A DNA stretch of 64,000 nucleotides from Oceanobacillus massiliensis str. N'diop (GTDB lineage Bacteria > Bacillota > Bacilli > Bacillales > Amphibacillaceae): assembly GCF_000285495.1 (NCBI RefSeq), contig NZ_HE610978.1, positions 648,525 to 712,524 on the forward strand. The letters run 5' to 3'. Made by a program: the position numbers and the translations under genes. Positions 31,128 through 39,548 of the stretch are shown in pieces; within the stretch, counting starts at the first letter, position 1; every line of letters starts with the position of its first letter. The notes under the pieces were generated by a model, which ran no database searches, was not told the DNA's origin, and saw nothing but the letters and a program-made list of their open reading frames with translations.

Positions 31128-32333
31128 TCAGATGATTTGTCTCTCCTTAAGCCGCTGAAGCTTTTCATCATCATACTGAAGAAGCCCGCCATACACTTCT
31201 TTATTATGCTGTCCCATAAACTCTGCACCAACGTACTTGACTTCTCCTGGAGTTCTGCTTAGTTTCGGCACAATACCCGGCATCGGAAATTCACCAAGCG
31301 TTGGGTGATCTCTTTTGATAACCATTTCCCTTTCTTTGTAGTGCGGGTCATCTATAATATCTTTCACAGAATAAATCAATCCGGATGGGACCCCTTTTTC
31401 TGCCAATATATTCAGCACATAACCTGAATCATGCTGCATTGTCCATTTTTCTATCAGATCATCAATTTCATGGATGTTCTTCCCTCTTGCCAGATGTGTA
31501 TGAAACCGGGGATCATCATATAGCTTGGGCTGTTCCATCGCCTCGCACAGTCGTTTGAACACCCCGTCTGCATTTGCACCGATAACAACAAATGTCCCAT
31601 CCTTTGTCTTATATATATTGGACGGTGCTACATTCGGCAAGATATTCCCCATCCTCTCCCGGACATAATCCGCAAGCAAATAATCCGGGATCATGCTTTC
31701 CATAACAGAAAAAACAGATTCATAGATTGCCGTATCCACTACCTGCCCTTTACCAGAATGATGCCTTTCGTTAAGTGCTGTGAGCGTACCAATCATGGAA
31801 AAGAGCGCTGCGAGCGAGTCGCCTATCGATATCCCAATTCTCGAAGGCGGCCGGTCCGGAAAACCTGTCACATGTCTGATTCCTCCCATTGCCTCACCGA
31901 CACTGCCAAATCCTGCCCTGCCCTTATACGGACCTGTCTGTCCATAACCCGATGTCCTCGTCATGATAATTCCCGGATTTATTTCCGATAAGGTCTCATA
32001 CGACAGGTTCCATTTTTCCATTGTACCCGGGCGAAAATTCTCGATAATGATGTCCGCTTCCTTCACCAGATCCTTAAATGTTTCCTGCCCTTCTTCTTCC
32101 CTGAGGTTCAGTGTGATTGATTTCTTGTTGCGTGATTGGATTGGCCACCAGAGACCAATACCGTCCTTCTCCTGCCCCCATTGTCTTAATGGATCTCCCT
32201 TGTCAGGGGCTTCAATTTTAATAACTTCTGCACCAAAGTCACCAAATAATCTTCCCGCAAACGGACCGGCAAGCAAGGTACCTAGTTCAAGAACCCTGAT
32301 TCCTTCCAATGGTAATCTTTCTTCTGTGCTCAT
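31128..32333 (-). CDS. CaiB/BaiF-family CoA-transferase
   Basis: The 401-residue family III CoA-transferase moves CoA from a donor acyl-CoA to a free carboxylic acid. Motifs are GIRVLELGTLLAGPFAGRLF at the N-terminus and GAEVIKIEAPDKGDPLR. A conserved catalytic Asp lies around VDTAIYESVFSVME, and NPGIIMTRTSGYGQTGPY is the usual substrate loop. Length is typical. It is the first gene of the operon under a GntR-type operator and is followed by a symporter, a flavin reductase and an HMG-CoA lyase-like enzyme. The set reads as import, activation by CoA transfer, then cleavage of a branched hydroxy-dicarboxylic acid; the exact substrate is inference. Confidence 0.9.
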   Translation of the reverse strand: MSTEERLPLEGIRVLELGTLLAGPFAGRLFGDFGAEVIKIEAPDKGDPLRQWGQEKDGIGLWWPIQSRNKKSITLNLREEEGQETFKDLVKEADIIIENFRPGTMEKWNLSYETLSEINPGIIMTRTSGYGQTGPYKGRAGFGSVGEAMGGIRHVTGFPDRPPSRIGISIGDSLAALFSMIGTLTALNERHHSGKGQVVDTAIYESVFSVMESMIPDYLLADYVRERMGNILPNVAPSNIYKTKDGTFVVIGANADGVFKRLCEAMEQPKLYDDPRFHTHLARGKNIHEIDDLIEKWTMQHDSGYVLNILAEKGVPSGLIYSVKDIIDDPHYKEREMVIKRDHPTLGEFPMPGIVPKLSRTPGEVKYVGAEFMGQHNKEVYGGLLQYDDEKLQRLKERQII

Positions 32334-32398
32334 CCTGCACCTCCATCCAAGCTGAAATAGAATGATAAGTTTGGAAATTCATCCTATTATTGCCTATA

Positions 32399-32427
32399 AA
32401 AATATCATACTGTATACAATCGGTCAA
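32399..32427 (-). promoter_or_regulatory. Promoter of the CoA-transferase operon with GntR operator in the spacer
   Basis: TTGACC (32422-32427) and TATTTT (32399-32404) are 17 bases apart on the minus strand. ATACTGTATACAAT, with the palindrome TGTATACA (32411-32418), fills the spacer. The same 14-mer recurs before the GntR gene. Confidence 0.7.
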
Positions 32428-32532
32428 TATTACTTTTGGAACATTTTTAATATTTATAAATGAATCATATGTATCACTTGACAAGACTGCAATCATACAA
32501 TGAGTCATGCCTATGCTCTTTTCTTTCTTTTT

Positions 32533-32550
32533 CAATACTGTATACAATAT
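32533..32550 (+). promoter_or_regulatory. Second GntR operator, upstream of the regulator gene
   Basis: CAATACTGTATACAATAT contains the same ATACTGTATACAAT 14-mer as the operator before the divergent CoA-transferase operon, 128 bases away. TGTATACA-centred palindromes are typical of FadR-type GntR regulators. Confidence 0.7.
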
Positions 32551-32572
32551 AATGAAAGGTGGAGGTGTTACT

Positions 32573-33232
32573 TTGACTGCCTATCAGATTATTAAAGATG
32601 CAATCATTACCGGAAAATATCAACAGGGAAAGCGATTAACGGAAGAGGAGCTTGCTGAGCAGCTGCATGTCAGCCGTACACCGATTAGGGAAGCCATCAA
32701 ACAATTGGAATCAGAAGGTCTGATTATACCTTTCAGAAAAAGAGGTGTGATTGTACGAGAATTTACAGAAACCGATATTCGTCAAATCTATAACCTGCGG
32801 GCATTGCTGGAAAGCTATGCAACCGGCGAAGCCGCCATTCAGCGAAATGAGGAAGAAATCTTTCAGATGGAACAGGGTAACCATGATTATGAGCAGGCAA
32901 TCCGACTGCTTAACAACCCAACCCTTGGGGATATCGAATCTATCCAGCAAAAAAATCAATCATTTCACAGCAAGGTATTCGCAGCAGCACATAATGAACA
33001 TGTAATGAACCATATCGAAAGGGTGGTCGTTGTACCGCTCATTTTCCGTGCCTTTTACTGGTACAGCGAAAAACAGCTTATACAATCAATTGAAGCACAT
33101 AAAACGATTCTGCAGGCAATCAAGGATCGTGAATCTGACCGGGCGAAAGCGGCAATGCATGAGCATATCTATCTTGGCAGGGATCATGTCTTGAAACATA
33201 TCGGGGAAAAGAAACTGACGGCAGAATTTTAA
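32573..33232 (+). CDS. GntR-family regulator (FadR/FCD type)
   Basis: The 219-residue regulator is transcribed divergently from the CoA-transferase operon. The N-terminal winged helix has the GntR signature LTEEELAEQLHVSRTPIREA, with the wing PFRKRGVIVRE. The C-terminal FCD ligand domain (about residues 75-215) is helical and keeps metal/ligand residues: a D and H set in NQSFHSKVFAAAHN and EAHKTILQAI with a later MHEHI. FCD domains usually bind a carboxylic acid with a metal ion, fitting the operon's presumed substrate. A TTG at 32573 with GGTGGAGG in front is preferred; an ATG at 32552 is in frame but lies before that site. It probably represses both itself and the operon. Confidence 0.88.
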   Translation: MTAYQIIKDAIITGKYQQGKRLTEEELAEQLHVSRTPIREAIKQLESEGLIIPFRKRGVIVREFTETDIRQIYNLRALLESYATGEAAIQRNEEEIFQMEQGNHDYEQAIRLLNNPTLGDIESIQQKNQSFHSKVFAAAHNEHVMNHIERVVVVPLIFRAFYWYSEKQLIQSIEAHKTILQAIKDRESDRAKAAMHEHIYLGRDHVLKHIGEKKLTAEF

Positions 33233-33278
33233 TTCATACGCATCAAATTTAGTAGATTGCTATGGAGTTTAAGTTCCC

Positions 33279-33312
33279 GAAAAAGAAACCTCGGCAATTG
33301 CCAAAGTTTCTT
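33279..33312 (-). terminator. Terminator of the DUF1659-DUF2922-YvrJ operon
   Basis: On the minus strand AAGAAAC...GTTTCTT with the inner GGCAATTGCC palindrome is followed by TTTTTC. The base-paired A-rich side may also help end the convergent gntR transcript. Confidence 0.8.
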
Positions 33313-33318
33313 CATGCT

Positions 33319-33453
33319 TCATTTCATCTTCCCGGGCAGGGCATGGATGGATTCAATCAGGGCATTCAGTTTGCCTTCAATCCGATGTAACAAATAAAAT
33401 GTTACAACAATTGGAAACCCCACTTCTGTTATGAATGATATCCAGTTTTCCAT
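33319..33453 (-). CDS. YvrJ-family small membrane protein
   Basis: The 44-residue protein starts MENWISFITEVGFPIVV and continues TFYLLHRIEGKLNALIES. This is the YvrJ pattern: a short N-terminal segment, one membrane helix around GFPIVVTFYLL, then a charged amphipathic helix with HRIE.KL. The function of the family is unknown. It is the third gene of a conserved Bacillales trio with DUF1659 and DUF2922 genes, all here in order on the minus strand. GGAGGTTAAAATTG precedes the ATG. The 90-base spacing after the DUF2922 gene includes a small hairpin-like segment but no clear terminator. Confidence 0.85.
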   Translation of the reverse strand: MENWISFITEVGFPIVVTFYLLHRIEGKLNALIESIHALPGKMK

Positions 33454-33543
33454 CAATTTTAACCTCCATTCTATACTAGAGAACATGACCAGCAAGCGAA
33501 GTCACTGGTCATGTTTTTTTACTAGATTATTAGAATGCGCTTC

Positions 33544-33759
33544 TTATGCCAAGTCAATATCTTCAACATTACGTTCAACTAGACGCGCACTCTTTTTTGC
33601 AACGAGATCTCCGCCTGTTGATGAGAAGGCATTATGGGTTAGAATCTCATCCATTGCTGCGTGGACATCTGCAACATTGACAGGCTCCACTGGATTGTCC
33701 AATGAGTAGGTGACAATTTTCCCTTCCTGATTCGTGAATTTCAGTTCAAGCTTCTTCAT
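33544..33759 (-). CDS. DUF2922 family protein
   Basis: The 71-residue protein shows the DUF2922 pattern: a start MKKLELKFTNQEGKIVTYSL, then DNPVEPVNVADVHAAMDEIL and an end with KKSARLVERNVEDIDL. The family has a small alpha/beta fold and no known activity. It is found only in Firmicutes, nearly always next to DUF1659. An AAAGGAG site precedes the ATG. The downstream gene is yvrJ-like; the upstream one is DUF1659. No membrane segment or cysteine is present. Confidence 0.9.
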   Translation of the reverse strand: MKKLELKFTNQEGKIVTYSLDNPVEPVNVADVHAAMDEILTHNAFSSTGGDLVAKKSARLVERNVEDIDLA

Positions 33760-33815
33760 TCTGCATGCTCCTTTCTAATTCGATTTAATTGTTCGATTCA
33801 TCCTTTTACCATGCG

Positions 33816-34040
33816 CTATGCTTCACGAATATCTGAAGTGTCCTTACGATTAATTTCGTATAGCGGACTCTCCTGAAGTGCTGCCACAGCTGTTGCTATT
33901 GCATAGAGTTGGTCTGCTGTCGCTTCTGTTTTTACGTTGTTGAAGCTTTTGTACTTAAAAATGGGGGATCCTGTGGTTGAATCGATTCCATCATCAAGTA
34001 CTAATTGCAATGTTGTTTTTGTCATGTCGGCTACTGCCAT
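33816..34040 (-). CDS. DUF1659 family protein
   Basis: The 74-residue protein shows the DUF1659 pattern: an N-terminal strand (TTLQLVLDDGIDSTTGSPIF), a YKSFNNVKTEATADQLYAIA middle and a C-terminal VAALQESPLYEINRKD helix-strand. Both DUF1659 and DUF2922 start with the same sort of beta hairpin, so they may be related by duplication or form a heteromer. The function is unknown. The start at 34040 (MAVADMTKT) is chosen over 34049 because GGGAGGTGA is placed right for it. It is the first gene of the three-gene operon. Confidence 0.88.
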   Translation of the reverse strand: MAVADMTKTTLQLVLDDGIDSTTGSPIFKYKSFNNVKTEATADQLYAIATAVAALQESPLYEINRKDTSDIREA

Positions 34041-34266
34041 GTATCTCACCTCCCTTTCATAACTACAATCGTATAGAAGCTCGATTTGGGGGTGGCAAAT
34101 ATCAAAACGGCTGCCAGTTCAATATTCAGTCAAGTTCGTTGATTGCGTTCCGGTTAATCATTGCCGGGAATCTGGCAGAATATCCAAAAGAATTTAAAAT
34201 ACTTTATGACTTTATCGCTTTATTGTAGTAAACTATTAAAAGATAAAGAAAATTGGAGAGATGACT

Positions 34267-35817
34267 ATGAAAAACATTGCAATCATCGGTAGCAGCGGTG
34301 GCAATTTATATAGTTTGGGAGGGAAGAGCCCTCATAAGCTTCTACAGGAAATTAAGCTCCAAAGTGATGCTGCTGGATTTCAGATTACCGCTATGCAATT
34401 TATCGCAGCTGATGCCTCGATGGATGCTTTAAATGACACAGCACAAGCTTCACTCTTCACCAGTAATCCTAATGGACAAGTTGTTCAGAGCGAATCAGGC
34501 CCCTTGAAAACAATAAATGAAATTGCCAAAATTAAGGATCAGGAAATCGGGACCATGATACTGGAAGGTCAGATTGATGGCTTAGTCGTGATGAGTGCCG
34601 ATCCTGATGATGTGAATAAGCAGTCGGTTGCCGCTGCTGTCGAGAAGCGGATTCCCATTGTCGGTACAGGCGGAACTTCCATGTCCAAGATCAGTTCTAA
34701 AGGCGCATACATCGTTGCTAAGTCTGGTACAACCGGAACAACCAATCGTACAAGAGCTATTTCCTTTATCGGTTCTCTTGCGAACTATTGGCACGTTAAC
34801 TATAAGGCTGTGATAGGGTCACATATGGAAGACAATTCCCAGCCAACAGAAAACATCTGGAGAAATATTAATATCCGGGGAATTATGATTTCTGCACTTC
34901 CTGGTTTTATTGCAATGGCAATTGTTCTTGCGCTGAGTAAGATTCCGGCTTTCTCTGGATTACAGGACGTCTTTGACTTGATGATTCAAGCGCTCCCTGT
35001 CATTGTTTCAGTTATCGCGGCAAAACAGGTTTCCAATTTAGATGAGGTTTCGATTGTGGCAGGTGTTGTCGCTGGTGTATTAGCTGTTGATGGCGGAATT
35101 ATCGGGGGAATCATTGGTGGTATTGTGGCAGGTATCCTCGTACACTTCTTCTTTACAAAATGTATAAAATGGAGATTCCCTGTGACAACTGTAAACATTG
35201 CTGCTGGCGGACTTGCTGGATTAATCTCGGGTTTACTCGTATTCTACCTTTTTGCACCGATAGCATTATGGATAGGGGATGGAATCAAGGACACAATTGA
35301 AATCGCAATTGCGTTTAACCCAATTATCGCTGGTCTTATTGGGGGACTGCTCATATGGCCGGCAATCTTAGGTGGTGTCTATCATGCAGCAATTCTACCA
35401 ATCGTGTTATTGGAAATGGAACGTACAGGTGCAAGCTTTCTGGGTGCAATTGATATGGTCGGATTAGTGCTGGTTTCTGCCGGCATCAACCTGGCAACCA
35501 TTATTTCAACAAAGGATAAGGGTGAAGCTGCAGCGGCAACGCCAGGATTTTTGATCAATATGGGATTCGGCACATTTGTTGAAGCTGCCTATCCATTCAT
35601 GTTTTCCAATAAACTGGTATTTGCCGGCGCCATCTTTTCTGCTGGTGCAGGAGGAGCTCTCGTTGGTCTTTTCGATGTTCGAGGCACAGCCTATGTCCCA
35701 ACTTTCACTGCTCCGTTTCTAACAAATAATTCTTTCGGTTTTGTAATCGCAATGGCCGCATCCTTTGGCCTTTCGTTTGTCATTACGATAATTGCTAATA
35801 AAATGAAAAAGAAATAA
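34267..35817 (+). CDS. EIIC-like membrane permease with an N-terminal nucleotide-fold-like domain
   Basis: The 516-residue protein has two parts. Residues 1-~190 are soluble: NIAIIGSSGGNLYSLGGKSP followed by alternating helices and strands, with GLVVMSADPDD and IVGTGGTSMSKISSKGAYIV, an alpha/beta, Rossmann-like arrangement. Residues ~205-510 are a polytopic membrane domain resembling phosphotransferase EIIC: GGIIGGIIGGIVAGILVHFF, and WPAILGGVYHAAILPIVLLE with the following MERTGASFLGA, close to the EIIC substrate-site motif. No EIIA or EIIB domain is present here or next door, so it could be a PTS-derived permease lacking phosphotransfer. The start at 34267 is favoured, as the GGAGAG site would overlap the ATG at 34261. 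Confidence 0.6.
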   Translation: MKNIAIIGSSGGNLYSLGGKSPHKLLQEIKLQSDAAGFQITAMQFIAADASMDALNDTAQASLFTSNPNGQVVQSESGPLKTINEIAKIKDQEIGTMILEGQIDGLVVMSADPDDVNKQSVAAAVEKRIPIVGTGGTSMSKISSKGAYIVAKSGTTGTTNRTRAISFIGSLANYWHVNYKAVIGSHMEDNSQPTENIWRNINIRGIMISALPGFIAMAIVLALSKIPAFSGLQDVFDLMIQALPVIVSVIAAKQVSNLDEVSIVAGVVAGVLAVDGGIIGGIIGGIVAGILVHFFFTKCIKWRFPVTTVNIAAGGLAGLISGLLVFYLFAPIALWIGDGIKDTIEIAIAFNPIIAGLIGGLLIWPAILGGVYHAAILPIVLLEMERTGASFLGAIDMVGLVLVSAGINLATIISTKDKGEAAAATPGFLINMGFGTFVEAAYPFMFSNKLVFAGAIFSAGAGGALVGLFDVRGTAYVPTFTAPFLTNNSFGFVIAMAASFGLSFVITIIANKMKKK

Positions 35818-35975
35818 TAATTATCACACTCCCCGGCTAGCTAATATTCTATGCCGCAAAGCCATTTGTCAGGAAAATGCCTGGTACGGTTCTTACTGGT
35901 TTCAACAAGCTTTGTTAAGGTAATATGACTATAGGATGATGAATCATATAGATAGATTGATGGGAGGATTATCAA

Positions 35976-36407
35976 ATGCCCAACGGAAAGCATACTGTTC
36001 AAGTGGATCGGCCTATTGATGCGGTCTGGGATTTTGTCAGCGATATCAATAACTGGGCACCATTGGTTCCAGGATATATTGAACATGAAATCATTAATGA
36101 GAAGCAGTCCACTTGGAAATTTGTCAGTGATATCGGCGTAATACGGAGAAAACTGTATATGAAGGTGAATATCACAGAATGGAGAGAGCCAACCAAAGTT
36201 ACGTTTGACTTGAAGGGAATCAATGAGAAATTTAGCGGATCCGGTTATTTCGAAGCAGAAAAGGTAACTGACTCCAGCACCTTAATAACTGGCTATCTTG
36301 AGATTAAACCGGGTGGCGTACTTGCACCGGCACTAAAGCCTGCCCTAAGATCCGTCCTGCCCAAAACTGCAGCCGGACTAACCGAAGCAATCGCCAATCA
36401 AATATAA
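35976..36407 (+). CDS. SRPBCC (START-like, CoxG-type) protein
   Basis: The 143-residue protein folds as a helix-grip hydrophobic cavity. It opens with the typical HTVQVDRPIDAVWDFVSDINNW, then WAPLVPGYIEHEII, and the long C-terminal helix LKPALRSVLPKTAAGLTEAI. SRPBCC proteins bind lipids or small ligands; the CoxG subgroup is sometimes linked to molybdenum enzymes, but no such enzyme is nearby. The function here is open. A GGGAGG site precedes the start. A repeat-derived terminator begins one base past its stop codon. Confidence 0.85.
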   Translation: MPNGKHTVQVDRPIDAVWDFVSDINNWAPLVPGYIEHEIINEKQSTWKFVSDIGVIRRKLYMKVNITEWREPTKVTFDLKGINEKFSGSGYFEAEKVTDSSTLITGYLEIKPGGVLAPALKPALRSVLPKTAAGLTEAIANQI

Positions 36408-36447
36408 ATCGGGAGGTGCCTGTCACTTCCCGATTTTTGTCGAAAAT
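36408..36447 (+). repeat. Interspersed terminator-like repeat, copy 1
   Basis: ATCGGGAGGTG pairs with CACTTCCCGAT (11 bp with one G-T pair) around a CCTGT loop, followed by TTTTTG. That makes a full rho-independent terminator for the SRPBCC gene. The core TGCCTGTCACTTCCCG and the tail TTTTGTCGAA recur at 53214, 55614 and 56721. Confidence 0.85.
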
Positions 36448-36457
36448 TATTAAGTTA

Positions 36458-36901
36458 CTAACACTGCTTGAATGCAAGCACCTTTCCTTTTTTCGCTTTG
36501 AATATTTCCTTTAACTGACTTAGCACGCAAGCAGCAGCTTCGTTTCCAAGCAGGCCGATTACATAATCAACCCCCTCTTTGCTGCCAAATACCCAACAAT
36601 CCAATTCTTTATCATCGAATTCAGGATGAGTCAGCTGGTAATAGATACCGATTTTGACCGTTTCATTAAGAATGTTTTCACTCGTTATATCGTAAATATA
36701 AGAATCATTCGTGTAATTATTTTTTACTACACCGAGACCGAGCTTTTTTATCCATTTATCGTTAATGACATGGTTATCAACACCATAAAGCCGCTCCACT
36801 ATACCTTCTGTAAAAGGAGTCTCTGTAATCACGTCAAAATCGATGCCATATCTCAATTGCGATGCATCCAAATAGTACATATCGTTCTTGCTTAAATTCA
36901 T
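36458..36901 (-). CDS. Hypothetical protein, 147 residues
   Basis: I recognise no family. The protein is soluble and mixed alpha/beta, aromatic- and acid-rich (MNLSKNDMYYLDASQLRYGI; KIGIYYQLTHPEFDDKELDC). It has two long loops with Asn and Tyr (VKNNYTNDSYIYDI) and a C-terminal helix (AAACVLSQLKEIFKAKKG). Three cysteines lie in the last third. The strong GGAGGAG site in front of the ATG at 36901 supports a real gene; a GTG two codons earlier is also possible. It is convergent with the SRPBCC gene, separated by the repeat-derived terminator. Confidence 0.6.
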   Translation of the reverse strand: MNLSKNDMYYLDASQLRYGIDFDVITETPFTEGIVERLYGVDNHVINDKWIKKLGLGVVKNNYTNDSYIYDITSENILNETVKIGIYYQLTHPEFDDKELDCWVFGSKEGVDYVIGLLGNEAAACVLSQLKEIFKAKKGKVLAFKQC

Positions 36902-36907
36902 ATACAC

Positions 36908-37223
36908 TCCTCCTGTAAAAATATGCCAGTATCTATTAGACTATTTAAAGGGACAAATAGTAGCATGAAATCGACAATTTTCTTATTTTTTTAGTTTAGC
37001 AGTAAAGCAGTGCATTTCTACGCTCCGGACAAGTGTTTGGTTTGGTTCTGTTCTGTAATGATGAATGGAACTAGTATGCGAGACTAGCTTAGCGAGGTCT
37101 TCCTATCGTCTTCCCTCCAAACAAAAATAAAGAAAACATACCTGCTCTGGTACATTCCCTTTACGATTTATCCTTCTTATCATTCATTCTTTCATAAACA
37201 GGCTATTTTCTGAAGTGATTCAA
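36908..37223. other. Gap between the 147-residue gene and the aminotransferase
   Basis: No supported frame, hairpin or repeat. The left part must hold the promoter of the 147-residue gene on the minus strand. Confidence 0.35.
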
Positions 37224-38411
37224 TCATACTGCCTTCGAAAATATGTCCTTCATTACCTTCTCCAGCCGGTCCATTGCCTGTTCAATCTGTTCGTATCCAG
37301 AGGAATATGCCATTCTTATGTATCCCTCACCAGCATTCCCAAAGGCCGACCCGGGCACACAGGCGATATGCGCCTCTCTTAATATCTTTTTCGCTAAATC
37401 CTTCGAGGTCATATTGATTCCTCTAAAAGACGGAAACACGTAGAATGCACCCTTCGGCACGACACAGCTTACATTTGGCATTGCCGATAGCCGATCAATC
37501 AATAGTTTACGGCGCAGATCAAATGCTCTAACCATCTCTCCAACCGGTTCCTGTGTGCCATTATATGCTTCAACTGCACCATATTGAGCGAATGAGGTTG
37601 CACTTGACGTATTATACTGGTGCATTTTTAATATAGATTGAATCAATGAACGCGGACCTGCTGCATATCCCAGCCTCCAGCCATCCATCGCGTATGCCTT
37701 TGAAAAACCATTAATGATAATCGTTCTTTCAAACATCCCAGGAAGTGATGCGATACTGACATGCCTTGCATCATCATAAATCAACTTTTCATATATCTCA
37801 TCGGATAAAACCAATAGATCATGGTCCATTGCAACTTGAGCTATTTCCCGTAAATTTTCCTCAGGCAGCACGGAACCGGTTGGGTTATGCGGGGAATTGA
37901 TGATCATCATTTTTGTTTTTGGCGATAATTTATTTCTGATATCATCTATATTCAGAAGAAATCCCTCTTCTTCTTTGAGCGTCATTGGAATGGGGATGCC
38001 TCCTGCCAGCCGGACAATATATTGGTATTCCAGCCAGGATGGATCTGGGACAAGTACTTCATCTCCCGGATTGATAAAAGCAAAGATTGTATTGGTGATC
38101 GCTTCTTTGCACCCTACAGAAACGACAACTCCATCTTCAGGATTTATGGTTACATGGTTCTCTTTTTTCAGCTTGTCGGCAATAGCTTCAGTCAGCTCCT
38201 GAATTCCTCTGTTGGGCGTATAATGGACATGGCCATCTTTCAATGCTTTTATCGCCGCTTCCTTTATATGGTCCGGTGTATCAAAGTCAGGACGTCCTAT
38301 CTCCATATGTGTAATAGCATCACCATTCATTTCCATTGCGGTAGCTTCCTCAAATATTTCGCGAATACTTGAAAAAGGAATCTGGGAAATCCGATTCGAA
38401 ATGTTTGTCAT
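37224..38411 (-). CDS. Class I/II pyridoxal-phosphate aminotransferase
   Basis: The 395-residue fold type I aminotransferase is cytoplasmic. The cofactor-binding lysine is K238 in NGFSKAYAMDGWRLGY, a motif of the aspartate/aromatic aminotransferase Igamma subgroup. Further cofactor residues are NSPHNPTGS (Asn), DEIYEKL (Asp-Tyr) and a C-terminal Arg in GEGYIRMAYS that binds the substrate carboxylate. The N-terminal MEIGRPDFDTP is typical of aspartate/alanine-type enzymes. The substrate cannot be fixed further. It is monocistronic with AAGGAGG before the start. Confidence 0.92.
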   Translation of the reverse strand: MTNISNRISQIPFSSIREIFEEATAMEMNGDAITHMEIGRPDFDTPDHIKEAAIKALKDGHVHYTPNRGIQELTEAIADKLKKENHVTINPEDGVVVSVGCKEAITNTIFAFINPGDEVLVPDPSWLEYQYIVRLAGGIPIPMTLKEEEGFLLNIDDIRNKLSPKTKMMIINSPHNPTGSVLPEENLREIAQVAMDHDLLVLSDEIYEKLIYDDARHVSIASLPGMFERTIIINGFSKAYAMDGWRLGYAAGPRSLIQSILKMHQYNTSSATSFAQYGAVEAYNGTQEPVGEMVRAFDLRRKLLIDRLSAMPNVSCVVPKGAFYVFPSFRGINMTSKDLAKKILREAHIACVPGSAFGNAGEGYIRMAYSSGYEQIEQAMDRLEKVMKDIFSKAV

Positions 38412-38662
38412 AAATTGCCTCCTTTTTATTTAAAAATTCCGCTAATTTAAGTCGTTAAAATCCAATTATGACAATACTATATCTTTTCCTCGCTACTTCA
38501 GTTCTGTCTCATTCTTGTAACCAGTTTAAGCAGGATGAATTGCAAAGTAAACAATTGTGTTAGAAAATATGACGAAGGATTAAAAGTACAGCAATAATAG
38601 CATTATTCTGCTGCACGAAAAAAAATCATAGCCGGCAAAAATCCTTTACAACTTTTACTGCA
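38412..38662. other. Gap between the aminotransferase promoter side and the ZIP terminator
   Basis: AT-rich, no supported frame. It contains the minus-strand promoter of the aminotransferase, but no clear boxes are visible. Confidence 0.35.
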
Positions 38663-38696
38663 TAAAAAAAGCGCATCCAATAAAGCTGGATACGCG
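38663..38696 (-). terminator. Terminator of the ZIP transporter gene
   Basis: On the minus strand GCGTATCCA...TGGATGCGC with a short loop is followed by seven T residues, 34 bases past the ZIP stop. Confidence 0.88.
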
Positions 38697-38729
38697 TAAA
38701 TAACCTAATCGATTTTATCCTTTCTTCCG

Positions 38730-39548
38730 TCAGCCAAGCGCCACATCCAGAATCATCATTACCGTAAACCCAATCATCAGACTCATGGAGGCCAAGTCTT
38801 TATTGCCTTCCTCCTGTGATCCAGGTATAACTTCTTCTGTCACAACAAAAATCATTGCCCCTGCCGCAAAGCTTAAGGCATATGGCAGGATTGGATCGAT
38901 ATAGGCTACAGCCAATGCACCAATGACCCCTGCAAAAAGTTCGATCATACCAGAGAACTGGCCATACATGAAACTCCTTCTTCTGGTCATACCATCGCGC
39001 CTGAGCGGCATTGCAACAGCAAGCCCTTCCGGAACGTTTTGAATCCCCATCCCGATTGCCAGAATAACCGCTCCAGTAATGGAGGCAGTTGTAGAATCAG
39101 CTGCCAGCGCTCCAAAAGCCACCCCTACAGCAAGCCCCTCCGGTATGTTATGTAAAGTGATTGCAAAAACCAGGAGCGTACTCCGTTTCTTCTTATCGTG
39201 CCGTATTCCTTCCGCATCCTCTACAGGTGAAGTCGGATGAAGGTGCGGGATTACTTTATCAATACCCCACAGGAAAATACCACCCAGTGCAAAACCCACT
39301 GCAGCCGGAACCCATGCTGGCGTCGGACCAGCTTCTGCCATCTCCAGTGCAGGTGAAAGAAGTGACCAAAAGCTTGCAGCAATCATAACACCACCCGCAA
39401 ATCCAAGCATACTGTCCATCAGCTTTTGATTAAACTCTTTTGTTGCAAAAACCACGGCTGCCCCGAGTGCCGTCATTCCCCATGTGAACATCGTTGCAAT
39501 TCCAGCCTGTATGACCGGATCAAGAGATAGAAAAAAATCAATCATCAT
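38730..39548 (-). CDS. ZIP-family divalent metal transporter
   Basis: The 272-residue transporter has eight membrane helices. The metal path is visible in TM4 as AITLHNIPEGLAVGVAF and in TM5 as GMGIQNVPEGLAVAMPLR, where H-N-x-P-E-G and N-x-P-E-G provide the M1/M2 metal sites. Between TM3 and TM4 is a His-containing variable loop (VIPHLHPTSPVEDAEG). Members import zinc or other divalent ions down their gradient; some Bacillales homologues carry the GufA name. Substrate ion unproven. AAGGAGAT precedes the ATG. No metal-responsive regulator is adjacent. Confidence 0.92.
   Translation of the reverse strand: MMIDFFLSLDPVIQAGIATMFTWGMTALGAAVVFATKEFNQKLMDSMLGFAGGVMIAASFWSLLSPALEMAEAGPTPAWVPAAVGFALGGIFLWGIDKVIPHLHPTSPVEDAEGIRHDKKKRSTLLVFAITLHNIPEGLAVGVAFGALAADSTTASITGAVILAIGMGIQNVPEGLAVAMPLRRDGMTRRRSFMYGQFSGMIELFAGVIGALAVAYIDPILPYALSFAAGAMIFVVTEEVIPGSQEEGNKDLASMSLMIGFTVMMILDVALG

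Noticed and set aside
32548-32553. TATAAT as the -10 box of the gntR promoter
   Set aside because: A start of transcription there would fall inside the ribosome binding site, and there is no -35 box 17 bases upstream. The true promoter is probably further upstream.
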